Source of the DNA: Halorientalis salina
GTDB lineage: Archaea > Halobacteriota > Halobacteria > Halobacteriales > Haloarculaceae
Length of the DNA: 64,000 nucleotides
Reading direction: 5' to 3'
NCBI RefSeq assembly: GCF_005049285.1
Contig: NZ_SOSC01000005.1
Coordinates: forward strand, 124,001 to 188,000
Of this stretch, positions 16,510 to 24,124 are shown piece after piece. Below the pieces are notes generated by a model that saw nothing but the letters and a program-made list of their open reading frames with translations, searched no databases and had not been told where the DNA came from. A program made the translations under genes and the position numbers. Position 1 is the stretch's first letter. Every line of letters begins with the position of its first letter.

Positions 16510-16740
16510 TCAGTCCATAGCGATGTACGTCTGCGTGTCCTCGATGTCGTCGATGGACTGGATGCCGTCGGCGGCGACGTCCTTGACCTCGGCGGGGGAG
16601 TCGACCTCGACCTTGGCGATGAAATCGACGTCGCCGGCGACGATCGAGGCCTCGGCGACGCCGTCGACGGCTTCGATCTCGGACTGCAGGCGGTCGGCGT
16701 CGCCCGAGAGGGCCTTGACCATGACGTAGGCGGTGACCAT
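16510..16740 (-). CDS. Stand-alone RAM (Lrp/AsnC ligand-binding) domain protein
   Basis: A 76-residue protein made only of the Lrp/AsnC effector-binding (RAM) domain, with the beta-alpha-beta-beta-alpha-beta pattern V-T-A-Y-V-M-V-K ... A-E-A-S-I-V-A-G-D-V-D-F-I-A-K. There is no HTH, so it probably senses a small ligand or modulates a partner protein. It starts 1 bp after the TrkA stop codon on the same strand and is surely co-transcribed. A paralogue is encoded on the far side of trkA at 17572. The ATG at 16740 fits the domain start. Confidence 0.9.
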   Translation of the reverse strand: MVTAYVMVKALSGDADRLQSEIEAVDGVAEASIVAGDVDFIAKVEVDSPAEVKDVAADGIQSIDDIEDTQTYIAMD

Positions 16741-16741
16741 C

Positions 16742-17431
16742 TCAGGCACCTCCCGCGGCCGCGGCCCTGGAGTCGGTTTCGCCGACGACGATCTGCCGGA
16801 CGTCGTCGAGGACGCCGAAGTCGGCGAGGACGACGAGGCTGTCGCCGGTTTCGAGCGAGACGTCGGCGTCGGGCAGCCCGTATATCTCGTTTTCTTTGCC
16901 GAACGCGAGGACCTGGGCTTTCGCGGGGAGTTCGAGTTCGCTCAACGTGTAGCCAGCCATCGGCGACCGCTCGGTGACAGTGAGTTCGACCATCTGGAGG
17001 TTCCGGGCGATGTCGGCGACGGCCCGGATCGACCCACCCATGAGGGCGTTCTTGGCGGCGATCGCGCCGAGTCGTTCGGGGTAGATGACCTCGTCGACGT
17101 CCGAAGCGTACTTCCGGTAGATGTCCTCGCGGTAGTCCTCGTCGATGCGCAACACGGTCCGGCAGCCGTGGTGTTTCGCGATGAGACAGGCGATGAAGTT
17201 GTCGTTCAGGTCGCCGGAGAGCGCGCCGAGCGCGTCGGCGCTGGCCAGATCGGCCTTCGCCAGCACTTCCTCGGTCGAGCCGTCGCCCTCGATGACGTCG
17301 AACCCCTCCTTGCGGGCGCGCTCGACCGACGTCCGGTCGCTCTCGACGACCACGACCTCGTGACCCTCCTCCTTGAGCACGCGGGCGGTCCGGAGACCCA
17401 CGCGACCGGCACCCACGATAACGAATCTCAT
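16742..17431 (-). CDS. trkA: TrkA-type NAD-binding potassium transport regulator
   Basis: A 229-residue protein with an N-terminal RCK/TrkA-N Rossmann domain: MRFVIVGAGRVGLRTA gives the G-x-G-x-x-G dinucleotide motif at residues 7-12, and a ribose-binding acidic residue follows V-V-V-V-E-S-D. A TrkA-C domain occupies about 145-218. TrkA gates Trk/Ktr potassium channels in response to NAD(H) or ATP; no channel gene is adjacent. The ATG at 17431 is chosen because the 44 preceding residues of the longest frame lack any match. Palindromic sequences overlap its start region. Confidence 0.92.
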   Translation of the reverse strand: MRFVIVGAGRVGLRTARVLKEEGHEVVVVESDRTSVERARKEGFDVIEGDGSTEEVLAKADLASADALGALSGDLNDNFIACLIAKHHGCRTVLRIDEDYREDIYRKYASDVDEVIYPERLGAIAAKNALMGGSIRAVADIARNLQMVELTVTERSPMAGYTLSELELPAKAQVLAFGKENEIYGLPDADVSLETGDSLVVLADFGVLDDVRQIVVGETDSRAAAAGGA

Positions 17432-17567
17432 ATGGCATATTCTGCCACGGGAAGCCATAAAGCTATCCCGGCGGGAAAACGGCCGGAGCGAGCGGCGTCG
17501 AAAGCACGGGACGGGAAAGGGCAGGGGACGGAACAACACTTTTGATGTGTGGCAGTGTACCATATGC
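17429..17567. promoter_or_regulatory. Divergent promoter with two GTGGCA palindromes
   Basis: Between trkA and the right-hand RAM gene, two related inverted repeats occur: TGGCA/TGCCA with spacer ATTCT-type around 17433-17447 next to the trkA ATG, and GTGGCA-N10-TGCCAC at 17549-17570 just before the RAM ATG. The shared half-site GTGGCA and its placement at both starts suggest one operator bound by a regulator of both genes. Confidence 0.5.
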
Positions 17568-17571
17568 CACG

Positions 17572-17802
17572 ATGGTCCGGGCCTACATCATGGTGAAAAC
17601 GGCGGCAGGGAAGTCCGAGGGGCTAGTGGAAGCGACGCGGGACCTGCCGGGGGTCGAGGAGGCACACATCGTCGCCGGGAAGTACGACATCATCGTCGAG
17701 GGTCGGGGCGAGGAGGTGTACGACGTGATGCACTCGGTCGCAACTGACATCCGTGACCTAAACGGCGTCGCCGACACTCGGACCTACATCTGCCTTGAGT
17801 GA
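17572..17802 (+). CDS. Stand-alone RAM domain protein (paralogue)
   Basis: A 76-residue RAM-only protein paralogous to the one at 16510-16740: both begin M-V-x-A-Y-V/I-M-V-K and share E-x-I-V-A-G-x-x-D-I/F-I and a C-terminal D-T-R/Q-T-Y-I. It probably binds a small effector, perhaps an amino acid or nucleotide, and may act on TrkA or a channel. The ATG at 17572 lies directly after the GTGGCA palindrome. The stop is 3 bp before the end of the convergent E1-alpha gene. Confidence 0.88.
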   Translation: MVRAYIMVKTAAGKSEGLVEATRDLPGVEEAHIVAGKYDIIVEGRGEEVYDVMHSVATDIRDLNGVADTRTYICLE

Positions 17803-17805
17803 GGG

Positions 17806-18846
17806 TTACGGACCCGAATCGTCGCCGCTGGCGCGTTCCCGGACCGTTTCTCGCTGGTCGCGCAACCGTTTCGGTAGCTCCGCGTAGGCGTGTTCGAACA
17901 CGTCGTCGGGGTCCGGGTCCGCCACTGCGTCGGCGGTTTCGACGGCCGCGTCGACGGCGTCGGTCGCCTCCTCGCGCGCGTGGTCGAGAAACCCCTCGTA
18001 GACGACGTTGTGCGAGCGGAGGTACTCGGCGAAGCGCTCGATCGGGTCCCGGGTGCGCCAGTCGGGGAGGTCCTCGTCCTCGTCGCCCCGGTAGCGGTCG
18101 GGGTCGTCGCTGGTCGTGTGCGGTCCCTGCCGGTAGGTCAGGCTCTCGACCAGCACCGGTTCCCCCTCGCGGACGCGCTTGAGCGCCGAGCGGACGAACT
18201 CGAAGACAGCCAGCGGGTCGTTGCCGTCGACCTGTCCGCCGGTGAAGCCGTACGCGTCGGCCTTCGCGGCGATGGAGGGTGCGGCGGTCTGGCGGTCCCG
18301 CGTCGTGCTGATGGCCCAGTGGTTGTTCTCACAGAAGAACAGCACCGGCGCGTCGAACACGCCCGCGAAGTTCATCGCCTCGTGGAAGTCGCCCTCGCTG
18401 GTCGCGCCGTCGCCGAAGTACGCGACGGCTGCGTGGTCGGCGTCGGTGTAGTTCGCTGCCATCCCCACCCCGACGGCGTGGGGGAGTTGCGTGGCGATGG
18501 GGACCGCCTGCGGGAACACCGGCACGTCGTGGTCGGAGTGGAACTCGGGGTAGCCACGACGGAAGAGCAGCAAGTCGCTCATCGGCACGTCGCGGGCGAT
18601 TTGCATGGCGTTGGCCCGGTAGGTCGGAAAGAGCCAGTCGTCGTCGGCCATCGCGTGGGCCGCGCCGACCTGTGACCCCTCCTGGCCGTGGAAGGGCGGG
18701 TAGCCGCTCATCCAGCCGCGGCGCTGCAGGGAGAGCGCGCGCTCGTCGAACACCCGGGCCCGCACCATCTCCGCCAGCAACTCGCGCGCGTGGTCCTCGG
18801 AGACGGAAACCGCCGAGAACTCGCGCTCGCCGATGACCCGATGCAT
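17806..18846 (-). CDS. 2-oxoacid dehydrogenase E1 component, alpha subunit
   Basis: A 346-residue thiamine-diphosphate enzyme subunit. The ThDP motif G-D-G-A-T-S-E-G-D-F-H-E-A-M-N starts near residue 144 and ends at the family N-N, and the phosphorylation-loop region G-P-H-T-T-S-D-D-P near 240 is typical of pyruvate/branched-chain E1-alpha. E1-alpha normally works with E1-beta, E2 and E3, but none is adjacent, so this is an orphan paralogue whose partner or substrate cannot be given. The ATG at 18846 sits 25 bp from a TATA element on the minus strand (18871-18878). Confidence 0.9.
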   Translation of the reverse strand: MHRVIGEREFSAVSVSEDHARELLAEMVRARVFDERALSLQRRGWMSGYPPFHGQEGSQVGAAHAMADDDWLFPTYRANAMQIARDVPMSDLLLFRRGYPEFHSDHDVPVFPQAVPIATQLPHAVGVGMAANYTDADHAAVAYFGDGATSEGDFHEAMNFAGVFDAPVLFFCENNHWAISTTRDRQTAAPSIAAKADAYGFTGGQVDGNDPLAVFEFVRSALKRVREGEPVLVESLTYRQGPHTTSDDPDRYRGDEDEDLPDWRTRDPIERFAEYLRSHNVVYEGFLDHAREEATDAVDAAVETADAVADPDPDDVFEHAYAELPKRLRDQRETVRERASGDDSGP

Positions 18847-18870
18847 GCCTCCCTCCTCCGACGGCGAGGG

Positions 18871-18878
18871 TATAAAAG
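18871..18878. promoter_or_regulatory. Bidirectional TATA-like element
   Basis: TATAAAAG on the plus strand reads CTTTTATA on the minus strand, 25 bp before the E1-alpha ATG, the classic spacing for a leaderless transcript. The gene at 18939 lies 60 bp away on the other side, so it may use the same element only with a leader. Confidence 0.55.
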
Positions 18879-18938
18879 GTGGTCCCACCGGCACCGGCGT
18901 TCCGACACGCCAAAGAGTCCGCGGCCCCAAAGGCCGAT

Positions 18939-19271
18939 ATGGTCAGCGTCGGCGACATCGTGGGGCTGCTCGTCATCCTCGGGGTCAACACCTCGATCGC
19001 AGCGCTCGCGACGCGCTTTTTCAGAGTCCGGCTGAAAACGGACTGGGGCAGCGCCCTCTACACCGTCGTGCTCCTGCCGCTCCCGCTCGTTGCGGTGGTC
19101 CTGATCCTGGGCGGCATCGGCCTGGGTCCGAACCTGGGCACCGCGAACGCGGTTCTGGGACTCACCATCGTCCTGCCGATGGCCATCGGCATCGCCTTCG
19201 ACTTCTTCTGGATGCCCGCCCCGGACGACGTGGACGTTCCCGACAGGAGTCGCCAACAGCGAGCGCGCTGA
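18939..19271 (+). CDS. Small three-TM membrane protein
   Basis: A 110-residue protein with three hydrophobic segments at about 6-26, 41-63 and 68-92 and a basic/acidic C-terminal tail (D-D-V-D-V-P-D-R-S). I do not recognise a family with certainty; it is a haloarchaeal hypothetical. The ATG at 18939 is taken over a GTG 60 bases upstream. The stop TGA (19269-19271) shares its last A with the beginning of ATACGG repeat copy C. It is convergent with tmk. Confidence 0.7.
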   Translation: MVSVGDIVGLLVILGVNTSIAALATRFFRVRLKTDWGSALYTVVLLPLPLVAVVLILGGIGLGPNLGTANAVLGLTIVLPMAIGIAFDFFWMPAPDDVDVPDRSRQQRAR

Positions 19272-19353
19272 TACGGTTTGCTGTAGCTGTATACCGCTAC
19301 GACCGCCCGCAGTCGGGGCGGTCGATGCGGAAACGTTCTACAGCATTCCGTAT
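19271..19353. repeat. ATACGG palindromic element, copy C (83 bp)
   Basis: It lies between the convergent membrane-protein gene and tmk. The first A is the last base of the TGA stop at 19269-19271; the far end (CCGTAT) is 3 bp from the tmk stop. In reverse complement it is almost identical to copy B, including TTTCCGCATCGACCGCC. Confidence 0.9.
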
Positions 19354-19356
19354 GAG

Positions 19357-19935
19357 TCACTCGCGGCGGGCAGTGATCGCCTCGATGGCGTCCGACAGCA
19401 CCGTCTCCGGCGACTGGGTCGCGTCGATGCGAACGAACCGCTCCGGGTCGGCGTCGATCAGGCGCTCGTAGTTGTCGCGGACGCGTTCGAGGTAGTCGGT
19501 CTGTTCGAACTTGTTGGTCGCACCGCTCCGTTCCGCACCGAGTTCCGGCGGCACGTCGAAATAGAGGGTGCAGTCGGGCACCCGGGTGAAGGGCTCGTGG
19601 ATGTCCTGGACGTACGCCATCGGCTCGTCTATGGTTCCGGCCAGTGTTGCACCCTGATAGGCGTATCGGGAGTCCGAGTACCGGTCGGAGACGACGAGTT
19701 CACCGGCCTCTATCGCGGGGCGAATCACGCGCGAGAGGTGGTCGGCGTGGTCGGCGGTGTAGAGGAACAGTTCGGCCAGCGAGTCGGCGTCGTCGTCCCG
19801 GATCGAGCGGTAGACGGCGTCGCCGTACCAGGAGTCGGTCGGTTCGCGGGTGAACGTCGCGTCGACTTCGTCGCGGAGTCCCTCCCAGACCGTGGTCTTC
19901 CCGCTGCCGTCGATTCCCTCCAGCGTCACGAGCAT
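19357..19935 (-). CDS. tmk: Thymidylate kinase
   Basis: A 192-residue dTMP kinase (dTMP + ATP to dTDP). The P-loop [11 protein letters not shown] is at residues 4-14, followed by T-R-E-P-T near 31, and D-R-Y-S-D-S near 85, the DR[YH] motif that binds the substrate. The sequence is full length for the archaeal enzyme. The ATG at 19935 replaces a much longer frame whose first 241 residues are antisense to the next gene. The stop is separated by 3 bp from ATACGG repeat copy C. Confidence 0.95.
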   Translation of the reverse strand: MLVTLEGIDGSGKTTVWEGLRDEVDATFTREPTDSWYGDAVYRSIRDDDADSLAELFLYTADHADHLSRVIRPAIEAGELVVSDRYSDSRYAYQGATLAGTIDEPMAYVQDIHEPFTRVPDCTLYFDVPPELGAERSGATNKFEQTDYLERVRDNYERLIDADPERFVRIDATQSPETVLSDAIEAITARRE

Positions 19936-20009
19936 ACCGTCACTGCGACTGGACGGGTTGTAAACGATTGCGCTCGGGCGCGGGATACCCAACCAGTTAC
20001 GCGCCATCC

Positions 20010-20015
20010 TTAAAC
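20010..20015 (+). promoter_or_regulatory. TATA-like element of the SDR gene
   Basis: TTAAAC is centred 28 bp before the ATG at 20041, with a second AT stretch (TATAAAA) nearer. The spacing predicts a leaderless mRNA for the NDUFA9-like gene. Confidence 0.45.
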
Positions 20016-20040
20016 AGGTATAAAACCAATAACAAGACGC

Positions 20041-20946
20041 ATGAACGTACTCGTCGTCGGCGGCAGCGGTTTCATCGGGACGCATCTGAGCGGGGAACTC
20101 ACCGAGCGGGGTCACGAGGTGACAGTCGTGTCGCGCGAACCCGAGGCCGAGGACCTCCCCGAGGGCGTCGACACGGTGCGTGGCGACGTGACGGCCTACG
20201 ACTCCATCGAAGGCGCGTTCGAGGGGCAGGACGCGGTCGTCTTCCTCGTCGCGCTCTCGCCGCTGTTCAAACCGAAGGGCGGCGACGACCAGCACTTCGC
20301 GATCCACACCGAGGGGACGCGCAACGTCGTCGCGGCCGCCGAGGAACACGGCGTCGACCGCATCCTGCAGATGAGCGCGCTCGGGGCGGACCCGGAGGGG
20401 TCGACGGCGTACATCCGCTCGAAGGGCGAGGCCGAGGAGATCGTCAACGAGTCCGACCTCGACGCCGTCGTCTTCCGTCCCTCGGTGGTGTTCGGCGAAG
20501 GCGGCGAGTTCGTCTCCTTTACCAAGAAACTCAAGGGGATGTTCGCGCCGGGGCTGCCGATCTATCCGCTCCCCGGCGGCGGGAAGACCCGTTTCCAGCC
20601 GATCTGGGTGGGCGACCTCGTGCCGATGCTGGCCGACGCGATCGAAGCCGAGGACCACACCGGCGAAACGTACGAGATCGGTGGCCCGGAAGTGCTCACG
20701 CTGAAAGAGATCACGAACATGGTGTACGAGAGCGAAGGAAAGTCAGTCTCGATCGTCCCGATTCCGATGGGACTGGCCGGCGTCGGGCTGAAACTCGGGG
20801 GGAAACTGCCGGGGTTCCCAATGGGCGGCGACCAGTTCCGTTCGCTCAAGTTCGACAACACGACAACCGACAACGACGTCTCGGCGTTCGGTGTGGAGCC
20901 GGCGGAGATGCAAACGCTCGGAGAACACCTGACGGCGGGGCGGTAA
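20041..20946 (+). CDS. Atypical SDR, complex I NDUFA9-like
   Basis: A 301-residue NAD(P)-binding protein of the atypical short-chain dehydrogenase group that includes the complex I accessory subunit NDUFA9. [12 protein letters not shown] at residues 5-16 gives the G-x-x-G-x-x-G cofactor motif, and the Y-I-R-S-K segment near 122 corresponds to the Y-x-x-x-K active-site pair. The [10 protein letters not shown] strand near 143 is characteristic. Substrates are not known; archaeal members may reduce quinones, sugars or isoprenoids. It is followed by a 146-bp promoter region and cetZ. Confidence 0.85.
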   Translation: MNVLVVGGSGFIGTHLSGELTERGHEVTVVSREPEAEDLPEGVDTVRGDVTAYDSIEGAFEGQDAVVFLVALSPLFKPKGGDDQHFAIHTEGTRNVVAAAEEHGVDRILQMSALGADPEGSTAYIRSKGEAEEIVNESDLDAVVFRPSVVFGEGGEFVSFTKKLKGMFAPGLPIYPLPGGGKTRFQPIWVGDLVPMLADAIEAEDHTGETYEIGGPEVLTLKEITNMVYESEGKSVSIVPIPMGLAGVGLKLGGKLPGFPMGGDQFRSLKFDNTTTDNDVSAFGVEPAEMQTLGEHLTAGR

Positions 20947-21021
20947 GGAGACGTTTTACCCCGAGTAAGTTCCCATTAAATCCGTTGCTTTCGGGTGATT
21001 TTCCGATGACAGGGGTGGTTA

Positions 21022-21060
21022 TATGTGTTGATAAGCGGGCATAAAACTTATACACATTAT
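21022..21060. promoter_or_regulatory. AT-rich inverted repeat in the cetZ promoter
   Basis: ATGTGTTGATAAG (21023-21035) and CTTATACACAT (21047-21057) form an imperfect inverted repeat with 11 bases between them, containing CATAAAA. The site is 36 to 70 bp before the cetZ ATG in otherwise GC-rich DNA, so it may combine a TATA box with a regulator site. Confidence 0.5.
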
Positions 21061-21092
21061 GGGACTGTTTCTTTTCACACGGAGACGAAGAC

Positions 21093-22271
21093 ATGAAACT
21101 CGCGATGATCGGGTTCGGCCAGGCGGGCGGGAAAATCGTCGACAAGTTCCTGGAGTACGACGAGCGTACGGGGAGCGGGATCGTCCGCTCGGCCGTCGCC
21201 GTCAATACCGCTAAAGCCGACCTACTGGGTCTAGAGAACGTACCGGAGGAGAACCGGGTCCTGATCGGACAGGCCCGGGTGAAAGGACACGGTGTCGGTG
21301 CCGACAACGAGTTAGGTGCCGAGATCGCAGAAGAGGACATCGACGAGGTGCAGGGGGCCATCGACAACATTCCCGTCCACGAGGTCGACGCGTTCCTCAT
21401 CATCTCGGGACTCGGTGGCGGGACCGGGTCCGGCGGGTCGCCCGTGCTGGCGAAACACCTCAAGCGGATCTACACAGAACCCGTCTACGGGATGGGGATC
21501 CTGCCCGGGGGCGACGAGGGGGGCATCTACACGCTGAACGCCGCCCGCTCGTTCCAGACGTTCGTCCGCGAGGTCGACAACCTGCTGGTGTTCGACAACG
21601 ACGCCTGGCGGAAATCCGGCGAGAGCGTCGAGGGCGGCTACGACGCCATCAACGACGAGATCGTCAAACGGTTCGGCATCCTGTTCGGGGCCGGCGAGGT
21701 CGAACAGGGCGGCGCAGTCGCGGAAAGCGTCGTCGACTCCAGCGAGATCATCAACACGCTGGCCGGCGGCGGCGTCTCGACGGTCGGCTACGCTGCAGAG
21801 CAGGTCGAACAGGAAGACGGTGGCGGCCTCCTCTCGCGGTTCAAGGGCGGCGACGACGACGACAGCATGGACACCGCCAACACCACGAACCGCATCACGA
21901 GCCTCGTCCGGAAAGCGGCGCTGGGTCGGCTGACCCTGCCCTGTGAGATCGAAGGCTCGGAGCGGGCGCTGCTGGTAATGAGCGGTCCGCCCCAGCACCT
22001 GAACCGGAAAGGTATCGAGCGCGGGCGGAAATGGCTCGAAGAGCAGACCGGGAGCATGGAAGTCCGCGGTGGCGACTACCCGGTGCCGGACTCGGGCTAC
22101 GTCGCCAGCGTCATCCTGCTTTCGGGCGTCCACAACGTGCCCCGCATCAAGGAACTCCAGCAGGTCGCGATCGAGGCACAGGACAACATCGACGAGATCC
22201 GGGACGAAAGCAAAGCGAATTTAGAGGAACTAGTCGAAGATGACGAGGATGAACTTGACCCGCTGTTCTAG
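21093..22271 (+). CDS. cetZ: CetZ tubulin-like cytoskeletal GTPase
   Basis: A 392-residue member of the archaeal CetZ family (tubulin/FtsZ superfamily), which in Haloferax controls cell shape and motility. The nucleotide-binding start M-I-G-F-G-Q-A-G-G-K is at residues 5-14, the tubulin signature GGGTGSG at 108-114, and the T7-like N-A-A-R-S-F near 147. The C-terminal tail is acidic and ends D-E-L-D-P-L-F. Length fits CetZ1. The next gene, a secreted/anchored protein, starts inside the last 32 bases of cetZ, so the two are translationally coupled. Confidence 0.95.
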   Translation: MKLAMIGFGQAGGKIVDKFLEYDERTGSGIVRSAVAVNTAKADLLGLENVPEENRVLIGQARVKGHGVGADNELGAEIAEEDIDEVQGAIDNIPVHEVDAFLIISGLGGGTGSGGSPVLAKHLKRIYTEPVYGMGILPGGDEGGIYTLNAARSFQTFVREVDNLLVFDNDAWRKSGESVEGGYDAINDEIVKRFGILFGAGEVEQGGAVAESVVDSSEIINTLAGGGVSTVGYAAEQVEQEDGGGLLSRFKGGDDDDSMDTANTTNRITSLVRKAALGRLTLPCEIEGSERALLVMSGPPQHLNRKGIERGRKWLEEQTGSMEVRGGDYPVPDSGYVASVILLSGVHNVPRIKELQQVAIEAQDNIDEIRDESKANLEELVEDDEDELDPLF

Positions 22272-23031
22272 TCGGGGTATAGCTCTACTACTGGCGGTAC
22301 TGGTCGTCGGGGCGGCCGGCACAGCGGCTGCCGTGTCGGTATCGGACGACAGTGCCCCCGAAGAGGCCGAAGTGGGCTCAGCGACCTCTGCGACGGTCAC
22401 CGTCTCCGAACTCTACACCGACGCGCCGGGGGAGTGGACGCTCCGGGCGGAATCTAACTTCACCGGCACCGTCGACTGGCAGATCAGCAAAAAGAAGTTC
22501 GGTAATGCCGGCGTGGACAACGAAAGCGCCAGCGGCTCGAGCTTCGAGACGACGATCAATCGGGAACAGGACGAAACCGAAACCGTGACTGTCAGCGTCT
22601 CCGGGACCGTTCCGGAGATCGACCAGTACTCATACGAGAACCGGCAGAACGTCACCGCCGTCACCATCTACCGCGTCTCCGACGGCGAGAAGGTCGAACT
22701 CGGAACGACTCGGATCGAGTACTTCACCAACGAGAGCAAGAACGCCCGCGAAGCCATCGACTCCGCTCGCCAGGCGATCAACGACACTGGCGGCAACGCG
22801 GAGGCCGAACGCAGCCTCGAACAGGCGATTTCGGCGTACAACAGCGGCAACTTCGAGAACGCGGTCTCGAACGCCGAGGACGCCGAGAGCACGGCTAACA
22901 GCGCGGCGCAATCCCAGCAGACGACCCAGCTACTGATGTACGGCGGGGTGGCTGCCGTCGTCCTGGTCGTCGTCGTCGGTGGCGTCTGGTACTGGCGCAA
23001 CCAGCAGGACGACTACGACAAGCTGCGGTAA
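22240..23031 (+). CDS. Secreted, membrane-anchored protein coupled to cetZ
   Basis: A 263-residue protein with an N-terminal signal segment (G-I-A-L-L-L-A-V-L-V-V-G-A-A-G-T-A-A-A, residues 13-31), an extracytoplasmic part rich in Ser/Thr/Asn and beta strands, a helical stretch with A-R-E-A-I-D-S-A-R-Q-A-I and a repeat-like A-E-x-A-x-x-x-Y-N-S-G-N-F (about 168-222), and a C-terminal TM segment at about 232-253 followed by a short charged cytoplasmic tail. Several N-x-S/T sites could be glycosylated. It overlaps the cetZ end by 32 bases. The role is unknown, but coupling suggests it links CetZ to the envelope. Confidence 0.8.
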   Translation: MTRMNLTRCSSRGIALLLAVLVVGAAGTAAAVSVSDDSAPEEAEVGSATSATVTVSELYTDAPGEWTLRAESNFTGTVDWQISKKKFGNAGVDNESASGSSFETTINREQDETETVTVSVSGTVPEIDQYSYENRQNVTAVTIYRVSDGEKVELGTTRIEYFTNESKNAREAIDSARQAINDTGGNAEAERSLEQAISAYNSGNFENAVSNAEDAESTANSAAQSQQTTQLLMYGGVAAVVLVVVVGGVWYWRNQQDDYDKLR

Positions 23032-23116
23032 CTCCGTCTCCGATCGCGGTTTCGCTTTTTCGCCGTTCGTCCCCGAGAACCGCCGTGGTTTAGTGGAACC
23101 AGCGGAACGAGGGAGT

Positions 23117-23752
23117 ATGCGCGTCGTCGTCCCGTTCGCAGCCGAGAGGCCCAAGACGCGACTCGACGGTGTTCTAAGTGCCGACGAGCGCGACGCGTTC
23201 GCACGAGCGATGCTCAGGGACGTCCTCGCTGCACTCGAAGCGGCCGGTCACGACCCGGAACTGCTGGCGACCGCCCCCGTCGAGGTCGACGTGCCCGTCA
23301 CCGTCGACGAGCGGCCGCTCACCGAGGCAGTCAACGCCGTTCTCAGTGAGACGGTCGCGGCGGGCGGTGAGGGGGTCGCGGTCGTCATGGCCGACCTCGC
23401 GCTGGCGACGCCGGCCACGCTGGATCGTCTGTTCGCGGCCGAGGGCGACGTGGTACTGGCACCGGGTCGTGGTGGCGGCACGAACGCGCTCCTGGTCCGG
23501 CATCCCGACTTCCGGGTCGACTACCACGGGGCGTCCATCCGGGATCACCGTCGGATCGCCGCCGACGCGGGAGCGGCGGTCACCGATCTCGACTCGATGC
23601 GGCTCTCGACCGACGTGGACGAACCCGCGGACCTCGTCGAAGTGTTGCTCCACGGCGACGGCGAGAGCTACGACTGGCTGGTCGAGGCGAGCTTCGAACT
23701 CGACGTGACCGACGGACGCGTCGGTGTCGTCCGTGAGAAGCCACTGGACTAA
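23117..23752 (+). CDS. cofC: 2-phospho-L-lactate guanylyltransferase CofC
   Basis: A 211-residue CofC-family nucleotidyltransferase that activates 2-phospholactate (or phosphoenolpyruvate) with GTP in F420 synthesis. The N-terminal V-V-P-F-A-A-E-R-P-K-T-R-L has the conserved K-T-R-L, then M-A-D-L-A-L-A-T-P in the middle and G-R-G-G-G-T-N-A-L-L near 118, all typical of CofC. The ATG at 23117 is chosen because the longer frame starts inside the preceding gene. It heads a series cofC-zinc ribbon protein-cofG on the same strand. Confidence 0.95.
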   Translation: MRVVVPFAAERPKTRLDGVLSADERDAFARAMLRDVLAALEAAGHDPELLATAPVEVDVPVTVDERPLTEAVNAVLSETVAAGGEGVAVVMADLALATPATLDRLFAAEGDVVLAPGRGGGTNALLVRHPDFRVDYHGASIRDHRRIAADAGAAVTDLDSMRLSTDVDEPADLVEVLLHGDGESYDWLVEASFELDVTDGRVGVVREKPLD

Positions 23753-23779
23753 GGACGTCGAGGCCGTAGGTCCGGGACC

Positions 23780-24073
23780 GTGTCGCTGTACGCCCGACTG
23801 TACCTGCTCGTCATCACGGTGCTGTTGCTCGCGACGCTTGCGGTCTGTCTCTTCGTCCTCGTCGGGATCGTCCGCGAGGGCCGTGAGCGATCGCGCGAGC
23901 GGCGGACAGGGGAGACGGAACCGTACACGCCGGACCCGGAGTACGACGCCGGACCGCCGTCGGTGCTCGACGGCGAGCAGTCCCAGTCGCCCGAGGCAGT
24001 CACCTGTCCACACTGCGGAACAGACAACGAACCCGAGTTCGCGTTCTGTGCGCGCTGTGCGAGACCCCTCTGA
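23780..24073 (+). CDS. Membrane-anchored zinc-ribbon protein
   Basis: A 97-residue protein: an N-terminal TM helix (residues 5-30), a basic Arg-rich stretch, an acidic linker, and a C-terminal zinc ribbon with C-P-H-C ... C-A-R-C (residues about 75-93). The start is GTG at 23780. It lies between cofC and cofG on the same strand with short gaps (27 and 51 bp), so it is in the F420 operon by position. Whether it helps F420 synthesis or is a passenger is not shown. Confidence 0.75.
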   Translation: MSLYARLYLLVITVLLLATLAVCLFVLVGIVREGRERSRERRTGETEPYTPDPEYDAGPPSVLDGEQSQSPEAVTCPHCGTDNEPEFAFCARCARPL

Positions 24074-24124
24074 CACGTCAGCGGGAACTCAACGCTTTTG
24101 CCAGTCGAGGACCGAGCCATCGGT

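Noticed and set aside
21047-21057. CTTATACACAT as a DnaA-box-like origin site
   Set aside because: Archaea use Orc1/Cdc6 rather than DnaA; there is no orc gene nearby. The sequence is better read as part of an inverted repeat in the cetZ promoter.
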